Position numbers and translations under genes: made by a program
NCBI GenBank assembly: GCA_011525785.1
Contig: WYBT01000056.1
Location: 208,777-272,776 of the forward strand
Direction of reading: 5' to 3'
DNA from: Planctomycetaceae bacterium
GTDB lineage: Bacteria; Planctomycetota; UBA1135; GCA-002686595
DNA length: 64,000 bases
In this document: positions 1-10,205 of the stretch, piece after piece
Numbering within the stretch: position 1 is the stretch's first letter
How the letters are laid out: each line of letters begins with the position of its first letter
The notes under the pieces: generated by a model
What the model was told of the DNA's origin: nothing
The model's input: only the letters and a program-made list of their open reading frames with translations
The model's database searches: none

Positions 1-51
1 GCGTGCACGCGCCCGCGATGAGCGCCGCCGCGATGAAGATCGCCGAGTGCT

Positions 52-55
<4 letters not shown>
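1..55 (-). CDS. N-terminus of a probable lipoprotein, cut by the window edge
   Basis: Only about 18 codons are visible, starting with GTG at 55-53 and running off the left edge. They read MKHSAIFIAAALIAGACT, a short positively charged start, a hydrophobic stretch and an AGAC lipobox-like cysteine, so a lipoprotein signal peptide is likely. The GTG overlaps the TGA of the upstream methyltransferase (GTGA, 4 bp), the usual sign of translational coupling in an operon. Nothing can be said about the mature protein. Confidence 0.5.
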
Positions 56-750
<695 letters not shown>

Positions 751-824
751 GATTTCGGCGTGGCGCGCCTCGACGCGGCGCGTGTGGTGGGGCGGAGGAT
801 ACTGTAGAAGTTCGGCCCCCAGCG

Positions 825-1643
825 ATGGACCTCCTCCAGCAGCCCAAGCGCGCCGAAAAGGGCGTGGTCCCGACGCGCTCGGCGTGGAAGAGCCGCCTCA
901 ACGCCTGGCGCAAGCGCTCGCCGCTCAATCCGTACTGGATCGAGCTGCGCGCGCTGCACGCCTCGGTCGAGTTCCTCGCGCCGCGCGCCAAGGGCCGCAT
1001 GCTCGACGTCGGCTGCGGCGAGCGCCCCTACGAGCAGCTCTTCAAGCCGCACGTCACGCACTACGTGGGCCTGGAGTACCCGCCCGTCGCCGACAACCTG
1101 CACCCCGAGATCTGGGGCATGCTGCACCTGATCCGCGGCGTCGTCGACGTCTTCGGCGACGGCATGCAGATGCCGTTTCGCGCGCAGCAGTTCGACACCG
1201 TGCTCGCGCTCGAGATGCTCGAACACGTCCGCGACCCCGACGCCTGCGTGGCGGAGATCGCGCGTGTGCTCAAGCCCGACGGCCGACTGCTCCTGACCGT
1301 TCCGTTCGTTGCGCCGCTGCACCAGTGGCCGTTCGACTATCTGCGCTTCACACCGCGCGGCATCGACGCCCTGCTCGCGCGCCACGGCTTCGAGATCGAG
1401 CACCTGCACCAGCGCGGCAATTTCTCCTCTGCCACTGGATCCACCGTCTCGCACTGGCTCCTGCGAGCCTTCGGCGCGCGCGGACTCAACCACGACGGCT
1501 CGGTGACGCTCTCGCGCTGGCGCGCGCCGTTCGTGTTGCCGCTGATCGCGCTCGTTCAACTCGGCTTCCTGGCGGCTGCGCGCGTCTCGAACGACAAGGC
1601 CTCGTGTCTGGGGTATGCGGTCGTGGCGCGCAGGCGCTCGTGA
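825..1643 (+). CDS. Class I SAM-dependent methyltransferase
   Basis: This 272-residue protein has a Methyltransf_11-like core. Motif I (MLDVGCGERPY) lies near residues 59-69, followed by the acidic GLEYPP, then VLALEMLEHVRDP and a RVLKPDGRLLLTVPF strand. An N-terminal basic extension of about 40 residues (WRKRSPLNPYWIELRAL) precedes it, an arrangement seen in methyltransferases of polysaccharide clusters. The C-terminal 60 residues include a hydrophobic stretch (VLPLIALVQLGFLAAA) that may be a membrane anchor. ATG 825 has no clear Shine-Dalgarno sequence. It is divergent from the methyltransferase at 52-750. The substrate is unknown. Confidence 0.85.
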   Translation: MDLLQQPKRAEKGVVPTRSAWKSRLNAWRKRSPLNPYWIELRALHASVEFLAPRAKGRMLDVGCGERPYEQLFKPHVTHYVGLEYPPVADNLHPEIWGMLHLIRGVVDVFGDGMQMPFRAQQFDTVLALEMLEHVRDPDACVAEIARVLKPDGRLLLTVPFVAPLHQWPFDYLRFTPRGIDALLARHGFEIEHLHQRGNFSSATGSTVSHWLLRAFGARGLNHDGSVTLSRWRAPFVLPLIALVQLGFLAAARVSNDKASCLGYAVVARRRS

Positions 1644-1892
1644 GCTTTCGGCGATCGGACTCGAAGTCTCGGCCGCGGTCATTGCCTCGGTGTTTCTGCG
1701 TCGAGCAGCTTCCCCAGCTCCTGAGCGGAGGTCGAATTCTCGCGCGCGGGAGAGAGTCGCTCTGCGCTCGGGCGCTCTCGACGAACTTCGCACGAGCACG
1801 GCGACGCCATTGCAGTCGACGCGAACGAGCCTGCGGACGAGCGAGCGTCCGTTGCCAGAACGGTCGTCGCTAGTGTCGTTGACGCTCGGGCG

Positions 1893-3032
1893 GTGATCGC
1901 ATGGGCGGACGACGCTGCGCGGTCGGGTGTTGAGCTGGCGCGCGCGGTCATGCAGGGCGATCAGTCCGTTCTAGCTGCGTGGACAGACGCGAGCGGCAGG
2001 TTCGAGCTCATCGGTCTCGATCCCAATCGTGTCTACCAACTAGCCGCGGGAGGAACGGGTTGGACGCACGAGAGGCCGCTCCGGGGATTGAAGCCGGATG
2101 GCGCCGAGGTCGTACTCGAGTTGACCCGCGTCTTCGTGTTGGTCACGGAGTTCTTCGACTCAGCGACGGACAAGCCGGTCCGCGTGGCGAAGTCCTGGTG
2201 GCCGTGGGGCGCAATCATGCCGCGCGTCGAGAGCTCCACAACGCGACAGTTTGTCTACGGTCCTGGAGTCGTGTTGGCGGGCCTGCCGGATGAGTTCGCC
2301 GAGGGCTCGTATTCCGCGGGCCGAGCTGTCTTCGTGCTCGCGACGGCGCCAGAACTCGACGTCGCCGGACCGATTCAGTTGCAGGCGGAGTTTCCGGGCT
2401 ACTCACCGACGGAGGCAAGCCTTTCGGCGTCACCGCTCGAGCGCGGGATCACGCTCGAGCGCATCGCGGTGGACCCGATCGCCAGCGGTTGGGGCAGCCT
2501 CCAACTCGTGTTGAGCGGAGATGGCGCCTTGACGAACTCCGACTGGAGCATTGATTCGACCGTGAACTGCGTCCGACTGCGTGCGCCAGCGAGAGTCGAT
2601 TGGCGACTGGGTGTGAACCTCCGTCCGGGACAGGCGACCGTGATCGAAGACGTTCCCTTCGGGGAGTACACCGCATCCCTGGAGCTCAACTGGGGACTCA
2701 CGTCGCTCGCACCACTTCGAGGTTCGGTGATCACCGTGGACAGCTCGCTCACGCGCCTCGAGTTCGAACTCACCGGGTCCGGCAGCATTGAACTCGAGAT
2801 CTCCGACCGCGACGGTCGGCCATGGACGAGCGCTGCAACGATTGCAATAGCGAAGCCCGGCGCTGGCTTCGGGATGCCGTTGTCCCTTCGCTCGGCGCCG
2901 CACATCCTGCATGGACTCGCGCTGGGTGAGTATCGCGTGCGGCTCATGGCGCCGTTCGTCTCCTCGATGGACGGCGCAACGGTGCAGGTGACGTCCGGCG
3001 ACCGCGCGAAGGTCCAGTTCCACCGTCCCTGA
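1893..3032 (+). CDS. Protein with a carboxypeptidase-regulatory-like domain; N-terminus uncertain
   Basis: The reading frame encodes 379 residues from GTG 1893. The first 60 residues contain AAWTDASGRFELIGLDPNRVYQL broken into beta-strand pieces, which resembles the CarboxypepD regulatory (Ig-like, transthyretin-fold) domain found in many exported proteins. The rest is beta-rich with repeated strand patterns (VVLELTRVFVLV, GSIELEISDRDGRPW) and may hold further such domains. No signal peptide follows the chosen start. The same frame stays open upstream to about 1740, but without an ATG, GTG or TTG, so the true N-terminus may be missing or frameshifted. Function unknown. Confidence 0.55.
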   Translation: MIAWADDAARSGVELARAVMQGDQSVLAAWTDASGRFELIGLDPNRVYQLAAGGTGWTHERPLRGLKPDGAEVVLELTRVFVLVTEFFDSATDKPVRVAKSWWPWGAIMPRVESSTTRQFVYGPGVVLAGLPDEFAEGSYSAGRAVFVLATAPELDVAGPIQLQAEFPGYSPTEASLSASPLERGITLERIAVDPIASGWGSLQLVLSGDGALTNSDWSIDSTVNCVRLRAPARVDWRLGVNLRPGQATVIEDVPFGEYTASLELNWGLTSLAPLRGSVITVDSSLTRLEFELTGSGSIELEISDRDGRPWTSAATIAIAKPGAGFGMPLSLRSAPHILHGLALGEYRVRLMAPFVSSMDGATVQVTSGDRAKVQFHRP

Positions 3033-3288
3033 CAGCGATGGCGCGCAGCGTTGAGCTCACGAGCTCGCAACGCCTGCGACTTCTGCGTCGAACGGTTCGA
3101 CCCACGACGGGGCGGCGGCGTTTCTGCATTGGCGCACGCCGTTCGCGCCGCCGCTGAGTGCGCCCGCACCAGTCGCCGCCGGTCGCAGCGCGCTCCCAAC
3201 TGCGAGAACGCCGGCGCGCGCGTACGGACCGGCTTCAGCAGCGGTTGGCAGGAGCCGAAGGTGTCGAAGGTCCATACCTGGAGCTCTC

Positions 3289-4245
3289 ATGCCGCCGCTA
3301 CGCTTCGTCGCCACGATCGAACCGGTATCGACTTGTCCGGTGAACTGCGAGACGTGCCCGGTGTCGCGGCGCGACATCGAGCAACCCAAGGCTCGCTTGA
3401 TGTCGCTGGGCGTCGCCGGGGCCGCCGCAGCTCGGCTCAAGCATGAGTTCGGGGTCAATTACGCCGCGTTCGGCAACTGGGGCGAGCCGCTGCTCCATCC
3501 GCAGATCGTCGAGCTGCTCACGATCTTCCGTCAGGTCGGAATCGGAACGCTCTACTTGACCTCGAGCCTGTCGGCGCGTTTCGACGCGGAAGCGCTCGTG
3601 ACGAGCCCCTTGAACTACCTCGACATCTCGCTCTCGGGCGTGACGGCCGAGATCTACAACATGGCCCATCGCCACGGCGACTGGGAACGCATCCAAGAGA
3701 ACATCGCCGCGATCGTGCAGGCGCGCAGCCGCCATCCGGGCGCCCTGAAGGTCGGTTTGCGCTGGCATCGCTACAAGCACAACGAGCACCAGTTCGAGGC
3801 GGCCCGCGAACTCGCGCGACAACACGACTTCGAGTTCAAGCCCTACTTCGCGCACATGGGCGGAGTCGACGCGCTGCACGACTACGAGCACGGCACGTTG
3901 CCTGAATCGAAGCGGCGGTTCATCGACCAGAACGTGTTCCTCGAGTTCGTCGAGCGAACCATCGCCGCCCACGTCGGCGGCTCGTCCTGCTCTCAGTCCA
4001 AGAACCTGATCGTTCACTCGGACGGTCGCCTGCTGCACTGCTGCGCGCTGATGAGTTCGCACGAGAGCGGCATCGACTTCCTCGCGCTCCCTGCAAAGGT
4101 GCTGCAGGCGTTCAAGGACTCTCCGAACCCAAGCTGTGGAGAGTGCCTGGCCAAGGGCTGGGCGGGCTTCATGCACGCGAACAAGGACGACGCGCGACCG
4201 CCGCACGAAGTCGCCGCCGAGTTCGGCGTCGCGATAGCACGCTGA
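3289..4245 (+). CDS. Radical SAM protein with C-terminal SPASM-like cysteines
   Basis: This 318-residue protein begins with the radical SAM signature Cys16-x3-Cys20-x2-Cys23 (TCPVNCETC), which binds a [4Fe-4S] cluster that cleaves SAM. It continues with FGNWGEPLLHPQIVELL, the glycine/GEPL region typical of the fold. The C-terminal part has further cysteines (SSCSQ, LLHCCAL, PSCGECL) in a SPASM-like arrangement that could hold an auxiliary cluster. GGAG sits about 7 nt before the ATG. The setting among methyltransferases and a glycosyltransferase suggests sugar or lipid modification, but the substrate is not determinable. Confidence 0.85.
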   Translation: MPPLRFVATIEPVSTCPVNCETCPVSRRDIEQPKARLMSLGVAGAAAARLKHEFGVNYAAFGNWGEPLLHPQIVELLTIFRQVGIGTLYLTSSLSARFDAEALVTSPLNYLDISLSGVTAEIYNMAHRHGDWERIQENIAAIVQARSRHPGALKVGLRWHRYKHNEHQFEAARELARQHDFEFKPYFAHMGGVDALHDYEHGTLPESKRRFIDQNVFLEFVERTIAAHVGGSSCSQSKNLIVHSDGRLLHCCALMSSHESGIDFLALPAKVLQAFKDSPNPSCGECLAKGWAGFMHANKDDARPPHEVAAEFGVAIAR

Positions 4246-4435
4246 CGGCGCGAGCGCACTCGAAGCGCGTTCTCAACAGGCGCCGAGCGCAGGAGGCCCT
4301 CGCGCGAGCTCGCCGTCACGCACGATGGCGACGGGTTCCCAGCCCAAGTCGTCCCTCCGACTCCGGCGGTGGACCTCGCGACCGCGAAACTCTGCGAGCG
4401 GTCGTCCGCTCGATGGTCTAGCGCGACGAGCCCGA

Positions 4436-5614
4436 CTACGCGCGCTCGAAGCGCGCGAGCAGCGCATCGAGCGGGTCGAACACTCGCTCCCAGTCGTAGT
4501 GCTGTTCGACGAACTCGCGGCCGCGGCGGCCGAGGGCCAGTGCGCGGTCGGGGTGCTCGAGCAACTCGAGAATCGCGCGCACCTGCTCGTCAACCGTGTT
4601 GGCGAGCACGAAGTCGCGGCCGGGCTGGCCTTCGACACCCTGCGTGGCCGAAGTCGTGCCCACGACGGGCAGGCCCATGGCGAGTGCTTCGAGCACCTTG
4701 TTCTGGATGCCGCGCGCGATGCGCAGCGGCGCGACGGAGACGGCGGCGCGCGCCAAAAACTCGCGCGGGTCGTCGACGAACCCCGTCACCACGACGCCGG
4801 GGCGTTGTGCGAGAGCTTTCACCTCGTCAGTAGGGCGCGAGCCGACGATCGAGAGGCGCACTTGCGGCAGCTTGGCTTGCAGGCGCGGCAGGATCTCGTT
4901 CACGAACCACACGCAGCCGTCGATGTTCGGCAGGTAGTCCATGACGCCGACGAACACGAGGTGGCCCGGCTCGGCGCGATCCGGCCGCGGCTGGTAGTGC
5001 GCGAGGTCGACGCCGTTGCGCAGCACGAGCGAACTGGGGCCCGGGATCTCGCGGCGGAAGATCTCCTGCTCGAGCGGCGTGCACAGCACGTTCTCGTCGA
5101 ACGCGGCGGCGATGCGGCGCTCGAATTCGAGCAGCGTGCGGTGCTCGCGCGCGTAGACCCAGCTCATCGGCCACTTCGAGCGCTCGGCGTACTGGCGCCA
5201 CTTGTCGGAGTCGAGCTCGGCGAAGTGCATCACGCGCTTGAGTCGCGAGTGCGGCTCGAGGAACGCGCCCATCGACGAAGAGTACGCGTAGCCCACCTGG
5301 CAACCGGGCGCGAGCTCGTCGACCACGCGCTGCAGCTCGCTCGAACCGTAGGCGCCGAGCGTGAGCGGCTTGCTCGTGAGCAGCAGCGGCAGCGACGCGA
5401 GCTTGGTGCGCTTCAAGTCGATGCGCACCGCCGTCGTCGGCGCTCCCAGGCGCGTGAGTTCGGCCGCGGCCTGCACATCGGCGTCGTCGTGCGCGAACGC
5501 CACGCAGCGCACCTCGTGCCGGCGCTTCATGCGCTCGACGAGGCGCCAAGTCGTGATCTTGTCGCCCCGGTTCGGCGGGTAGGGGACACGCTGGGAGAGG
5601 AACAGGATGCGCAC
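4436..5614 (-). CDS. Glycosyltransferase family 4 / stp1-type sugar transferase
   Basis: This 392-residue glycosyltransferase has a GT-B fold. The N-terminus RILFLSQRVPYPPNRGDKIT and the following HEVRCVAFAHDD closely match the family described as PEP-CTERM/EpsH1-associated sugar transferase (stp1, TIGR03087). The C-terminal half has the GT4 nucleotide-sugar-binding segment (RGIQNKVLEALAMGLPVVGT). It probably adds a sugar to a lipid-linked or surface polysaccharide on the cytoplasmic side of the membrane. No exosortase or PEP-CTERM protein is visible in the window, so the association is by family only. It is convergent with the radical SAM gene. Confidence 0.88.
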   Translation of the reverse strand: MRILFLSQRVPYPPNRGDKITTWRLVERMKRRHEVRCVAFAHDDADVQAAAELTRLGAPTTAVRIDLKRTKLASLPLLLTSKPLTLGAYGSSELQRVVDELAPGCQVGYAYSSSMGAFLEPHSRLKRVMHFAELDSDKWRQYAERSKWPMSWVYAREHRTLLEFERRIAAAFDENVLCTPLEQEIFRREIPGPSSLVLRNGVDLAHYQPRPDRAEPGHLVFVGVMDYLPNIDGCVWFVNEILPRLQAKLPQVRLSIVGSRPTDEVKALAQRPGVVVTGFVDDPREFLARAAVSVAPLRIARGIQNKVLEALAMGLPVVGTTSATQGVEGQPGRDFVLANTVDEQVRAILELLEHPDRALALGRRGREFVEQHYDWERVFDPLDALLARFERA

Positions 5615-5781
5615 GGGCGGCGCAGACGCTACGCAGCGCAGCGCGGCAATTCAAAAGGCGAGATCGTCGTCGGCGCGAGTCGAGCGCAGTGTTGACCCGC
5701 GTGAGTTCGCTCCGCATCGTCCCTCGCGCAGCATCGACCCTCCCAAGCCGCGCCCCAGCTCCCCAACGTCCACCCCACACC

Positions 5782-6909
5782 ATGGGCCTGCTCCGCCTTC
5801 TGCTCGCCCTGGCCGTCGTCGTCGCGCATGCCGGTCCGCCGGCGGGCTGGTCGTGGCTCCGCATGACGGGAGGACCAGCGGCGGTCCAGATCTTCTATGT
5901 CATCAGCGGCTTCTACATGACGCTGATCCTCAACGAGAAGTACGTCGGCCCAGGCGCCTACATGCGGTTCGCGAAGAGCCGATTGTTGCGGCTCTTGCCG
6001 ATGTACTACGTGGTGCTGGTCGTCACGCTCCTCGTCGCCGCACTGCTGCAAGGGCTGCTGGACCGCAGCATCGAACCGCTCGCGCGCTGGCGCGTCGCCG
6101 GCCCGACGATGCCGTGGTTCGACGGGTTGGCGCTGGCCGCGACCCACGTCACGGTCTTCGGTCAGGACTTGGTGACGTTCTTCGCCGTCGACCCGCAGGC
6201 CCAGCAGCTTTTCGCCACACCCAACTTCCGGCGCGAAGTCCAACCCGCATGGCAGTTTTTGTTCGTGCCGCAGGCGTGGACCGTCGCCGTCGAGCTGACC
6301 TTCTATGCGCTGGCGCCGTTGCTCGTTCGCCGCAGCGTCTGGCTGATCGCCGCACTGGCGCTGGCGAGCTTCGCGCTTCGCATCGGGTTGATGCAGCGCT
6401 ACGGCCTGCACCACGATCCGTGGACGTATCGCTTCTTCCCCACGGAGCTGCTGCTGTTCCTCCTCGGGACGCTCGCCTGGCACGCCTGGCGCTTCGCCGG
6501 CGCCCGCGGTTGGTTGCGACCCGCGCTCTGCCGCCTCGCGGTCCTGGTCGCGATCGGCGGCGTGCTCGGCTGCACGTTCTTGCCGTCGCCCTTTCAGCAC
6601 TGGCGCTTCGGTCCGACGGGCTTGGTGGCCGTCGTCGCCGTGTTGCTGCCGTTCGTCTTCGAATCCACGCGGCTGAACAGCTTCGACCGCGCCGTGGGCG
6701 AGCTGTCGTATCCCGTCTACCTGGTCCACTACCTGCTGGTGTTCGTCATCGCTGCTCTCGACATCACTTGGCTCACAGCTTCGCGCGGCACGATCGTGAT
6801 GGTGACCAGCGTCCTGCTCGCCTGGCTGCTGTGGCGAAGCGTGGGCCAGCCGCTCGAAACGCGGCGCCAGCGCATCGGCGCCGCGGTCACGGAAGCGCCG
6901 TCAACGTGA
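5782..6909 (+). CDS. Acyltransferase 3 family membrane protein
   Basis: From ATG 5782 the protein has 375 residues. An in-frame TTG at 5689 would add a proline-rich leader and is unlikely. It starts directly with GLLRLLLALAVVVAHAG, the first membrane helix with the conserved histidine of acyltransferase-3 enzymes, and then ISGFYMTLIL with the conserved FxMxL-type segment. About ten hydrophobic segments follow, ending with YPVYLVHYLLVFVI. The family transfers acetyl or other acyl groups to membrane-linked sugars such as O-antigen or exopolysaccharide. It is divergent from the glycosyltransferase, which fits a shared glycan function. Confidence 0.88.
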   Translation: MGLLRLLLALAVVVAHAGPPAGWSWLRMTGGPAAVQIFYVISGFYMTLILNEKYVGPGAYMRFAKSRLLRLLPMYYVVLVVTLLVAALLQGLLDRSIEPLARWRVAGPTMPWFDGLALAATHVTVFGQDLVTFFAVDPQAQQLFATPNFRREVQPAWQFLFVPQAWTVAVELTFYALAPLLVRRSVWLIAALALASFALRIGLMQRYGLHHDPWTYRFFPTELLLFLLGTLAWHAWRFAGARGWLRPALCRLAVLVAIGGVLGCTFLPSPFQHWRFGPTGLVAVVAVLLPFVFESTRLNSFDRAVGELSYPVYLVHYLLVFVIAALDITWLTASRGTIVMVTSVLLAWLLWRSVGQPLETRRQRIGAAVTEAPST

Positions 6910-6930
6910 CGGGCGTCGTCGCGCAGCGGC

Positions 6931-9900
6931 TCAGAAGGTGAGATCGTCGTCGACGACGCGCGGCGCGGGCGGCGGCGCAGGCTCGGCGAAGGGCGTGTCG
7001 AGGCCGCGGCGGCGCACGTCGTGCGTCAGGTGCATGTGCTCGAATGCCGCCGCGAGCACGCGATCGGTGCTGTCGATCACCAGCCGCGCGCCGCCCCGCG
7101 GCCACGCGTCCTCCGCGCTCCGCCCGAGCTCCGAGTCGACCGGCAACTCGCCCAGGAAGAGCTTGTTGGCGCCGCTCAGGATGCGACGGTCGAGCACGTA
7201 CACGCAGCCCGAGTCGCTCTCGCGGCGCATCAGGCGGCCGAAGCCCTGGCGGAACTTCGACAGCGCGCGCGGCAGGTAGATGCGGCGGCGTTGCTCGCTC
7301 TGGCCGAGCGCGGCGCACTGCGCGTGGTGGTAGCGGTCGGGCACGCCGTAAGGGAGCTTGACGATCACCAGGTGCTCGAGCGACTCGCCCGGGAAGTCGG
7401 CGCCGTACCAAAACGTGTCGACGCCCAAGAGCACCGAGTTGGGCCGAGTGCGGAACAAGTCGGGCAGCTCTTCCTTGCGCACGCCGGCCATGCCCTGGAA
7501 CCACAGCGAGATCCCGCGCGAGCGAAAGAAGCCGACCAGCTCCTCGCCCGTGCGCCGCGCTTCGTCGGCGTTCGTGAACAGCGCGAGCGTGCGCCCGCCC
7601 GTGCGCTCGGCGAGGTGCGCGATGAAGCGCCGCACGTAGGACTGGAACTGCTCACGCGAGGCGCTCAGGTCGGGCGCGTCGTTCGGCACGCCGACGAGCA
7701 CGCGCGAGTAGTCGAACGGATCCTCGGCGCGGAAGGTGAGCACCTCGCTCGGCGCGCGCGTTTCCTCGGGCAGCGGCTCGCGCGCGCGGTCGAGGCCGAG
7801 GTATCCCATCGAAGTCTCGAAGCCGCCGCGCAGCCAGGTCGTCGCCGAAATGAGCACCGCGCCGTCGAGTGACGGGTAGTAGTTGCGGCCCAAGAGCTCG
7901 TTGGGCAGCAGCACGCGCGCCGCGAGCAGGTCCTGGCCGCGCGAGTCGACCTCGATGTCGTAGAAGCGCTCCTTGGCGAAGGCGGGTTTGCCGTCGACGA
8001 CGGGCGCGAAGTTCTCGAGCGGCTCGCGCCACTCGAACAGCTCGCCGCGCGCGAGCTCGAGTGCGCGCCGCATCTTGGCGAGACCCGGACCGCGCAGATC
8101 GCCCAGGAGCCCGGCGGCCTGGCTGATCTCGCTGTCGAGCGCCGACGCAGCGGCCAGCAGCGCGGCCTTCGCCGCGAGCAACGCGCCGGCGCCGCGGGCA
8201 GCCTCAGCATCCGGCGTCGCGCCCGCCGCGGGCTCCAACGCGCCGAGGTACTCGCGCAGCAGCGAGTGCTCATCGCGCGCCTCGCGCTTGCGGCGCTGGA
8301 CGTCGCGCCAGCGCTTGAAGTCGGCGACGGCGGTCTCGAGTTGCTCGAGCGCGCTCCAGGCCTGCAGCCATGCGGCGCTCGCGGCCTGGTGGCGCGCGGA
8401 GAGCTCGTCGCTCGTCACAGCGACGCGCTCGAGTCGGTCGAGCACCGCGCGCGAGGTCGCTCGACCCGGCTGGCGCAGGCGCGAGAGCTGCTCGTGGATC
8501 TCGCGCAGCGTGACCTTGAAGCTCCACGCGCCGCCGCACTGCTCGTGCAGGTGCTCGCACTCGTCGAAAATGGCGTGCTTGAACAGCACCTGGCGCACGA
8601 GCGCGAAGGCGTGGTTGGTGATGAGCACGTGGCTGCGCTCGGCGCGCATGCGCGAGACTTCCGCGGCGCAGGTTTCGCGGTCTTCGCGTGCTGAGCAGCA
8701 GCCCAACGCAGCGTGCGTCGCGCGCACGAGCGAGTCGAGCTCTCGCACGAAGCTCGCGGCCGCAGGCGCGCTCAAGTGCAGCGGACAACGCATCGCGAGC
8801 CGGTCGAGGTCGCCGTCCTCGTCCTGCGCCGCGAAGAGCACCAACGTGGCCCACGCGAGCCACGCCTCGCCGCTGTCGTTCTCGCTCGGCCCGTGCAGAC
8901 CCAGCGCGCGCCAACACAAATAGTTCTCGCGCCCCTTGAGCAGCGTGATGCGCGGCTCGTCGGTCACGCCGATCGATTTCAGGGCCGCCAGCGCGCGTGG
9001 AGCTTCGGACTCGAGCGCTTGGTCCTGCAGCGCCTTGGTGTAGGTCGAAATCGCCACGCGCACGTTGTTGCGCAGCGACCACAGGAGCGCCGGCGCGAGG
9101 TACGAGAGCGTCTTGCCGGTGCCGGTCGGCGCGTGCACCAAGAGCAGCTTGCGCGCGCCGAACCAGCGCGCGACCTGGCGCGCGACGTCGTGTTGGCCCT
9201 TGCGATAGGACGGCGCGCCGTCGTTGCGAGCGAAGAGCTCCGGGAGCTTGCGCTCGAACAGCTCGTCGACGAGCGCGAGATCGTCGCTCGAGAGCGGCTC
9301 GGAGCTCTCGCTGGTCACGGCCACGGTCGGAAACGTGCGCCACTGCGCGCCGACATCGGCCCAGCGCGGGCGCACGAAGCCGGCTGCGCTCCACGCGCCG
9401 CTGTCGGAGTTCTCGGGCGGCTCTTCCTGCGCTCGCTCGAGGAGTCCGTCGCGCAGGCCGCGCTCGCCGCACCACAGCTGCGGTCGATCGAGCAGCGCGC
9501 ACACGCGTGCGAGCGCGACGGCGGTCGACGGCGCCGACTCGGTCAGCCGCTGCCAACTCGAGGTCCAGCAGCCCGCGGCGAAGCCGTGCACGTCCGAGGG
9601 CAGTCGCTCGAAGCGCCTCCAAAGCTCGACCAGCGCCTCGCGCAGCGCGAGCGGATCGTCGAGCGTCGGGGCGCGCCGTCGAGTGCGCAGCGGGAACACC
9701 AAGGCTTGGACTTCATCGACTCCGACAGCCGCCAGGCGAGCGGCCTCCGAGGTCTGCAGATGCGCGGCCCACGCGTCGAAACGCTCGCGGGCCGCAACGA
9801 CGAGCGTCGCGCCGCTGCAGAAGCGCTCGAAGCGTCGCCAAGCTTCACCAGCGGGCTCGTCCGGCGTCGAGGCGAACTCGCGCGAGCCGCGCAGCGCGCG

Positions 9901-10038
9901 AATCCCGAGCAGTCGATCGACGCTCGGGTCGGCGCCGCTCGTGTCGAGCACGGCGAAAACCGCCTCGCCCACGCGCTGCGCACCGTCCTCCCACGGCGTG
10001 CGCGGCGCGTCCGGGCCTCGCATCGCCTCGAACTGCAT
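6931..10038 (-). CDS. DinG/XPD-type superfamily 2 DNA helicase with a degenerate exonuclease-like N-terminus
   Basis: From ATG 10038 the protein has 1035 residues; more upstream starts would run into the next gene. Walker A (HAPTGTGKT) is at 302-310, motif II is DECEH instead of DEAH, and motif VI is QGFGRLMRRESDSG. Cysteines between motifs I and II (YLCW, MRCPLH, GCC, ETC) are placed like the Fe-S ligands of DinG/XPD helicases. Residues 20-145 look like the DEDD exonuclease domain that some DinG proteins carry, but the usual DxE is VLDTSG, so it is probably catalytically dead. Likely role: unwinding of DNA or R-loops in repair. Confidence 0.88.
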   Translation of the reverse strand: MQFEAMRGPDAPRTPWEDGAQRVGEAVFAVLDTSGADPSVDRLLGIRALRGSREFASTPDEPAGEAWRRFERFCSGATLVVAARERFDAWAAHLQTSEAARLAAVGVDEVQALVFPLRTRRRAPTLDDPLALREALVELWRRFERLPSDVHGFAAGCWTSSWQRLTESAPSTAVALARVCALLDRPQLWCGERGLRDGLLERAQEEPPENSDSGAWSAAGFVRPRWADVGAQWRTFPTVAVTSESSEPLSSDDLALVDELFERKLPELFARNDGAPSYRKGQHDVARQVARWFGARKLLLVHAPTGTGKTLSYLAPALLWSLRNNVRVAISTYTKALQDQALESEAPRALAALKSIGVTDEPRITLLKGRENYLCWRALGLHGPSENDSGEAWLAWATLVLFAAQDEDGDLDRLAMRCPLHLSAPAAASFVRELDSLVRATHAALGCCSAREDRETCAAEVSRMRAERSHVLITNHAFALVRQVLFKHAIFDECEHLHEQCGGAWSFKVTLREIHEQLSRLRQPGRATSRAVLDRLERVAVTSDELSARHQAASAAWLQAWSALEQLETAVADFKRWRDVQRRKREARDEHSLLREYLGALEPAAGATPDAEAARGAGALLAAKAALLAAASALDSEISQAAGLLGDLRGPGLAKMRRALELARGELFEWREPLENFAPVVDGKPAFAKERFYDIEVDSRGQDLLAARVLLPNELLGRNYYPSLDGAVLISATTWLRGGFETSMGYLGLDRAREPLPEETRAPSEVLTFRAEDPFDYSRVLVGVPNDAPDLSASREQFQSYVRRFIAHLAERTGGRTLALFTNADEARRTGEELVGFFRSRGISLWFQGMAGVRKEELPDLFRTRPNSVLLGVDTFWYGADFPGESLEHLVIVKLPYGVPDRYHHAQCAALGQSEQRRRIYLPRALSKFRQGFGRLMRRESDSGCVYVLDRRILSGANKLFLGELPVDSELGRSAEDAWPRGGARLVIDSTDRVLAAAFEHMHLTHDVRRRGLDTPFAEPAPPPAPRVVDDDLTF

Positions 10039-10205
10039 TCTGCGCCCATTCGAGCGGGCTCGAGCGCGCTGCGCAACGGAGCCGTGTGCAGCGGCGACGC
10101 GCGGCGGCGGAGTGCTCGCCACCGCGCGCGCCTTCCCATCCCTCGGCGCGAGTTGCGACTCGCGTCGGGGTCTTCGTCGCAGCGCGCTCGTGCGCCGTGG
10201 GCGGC

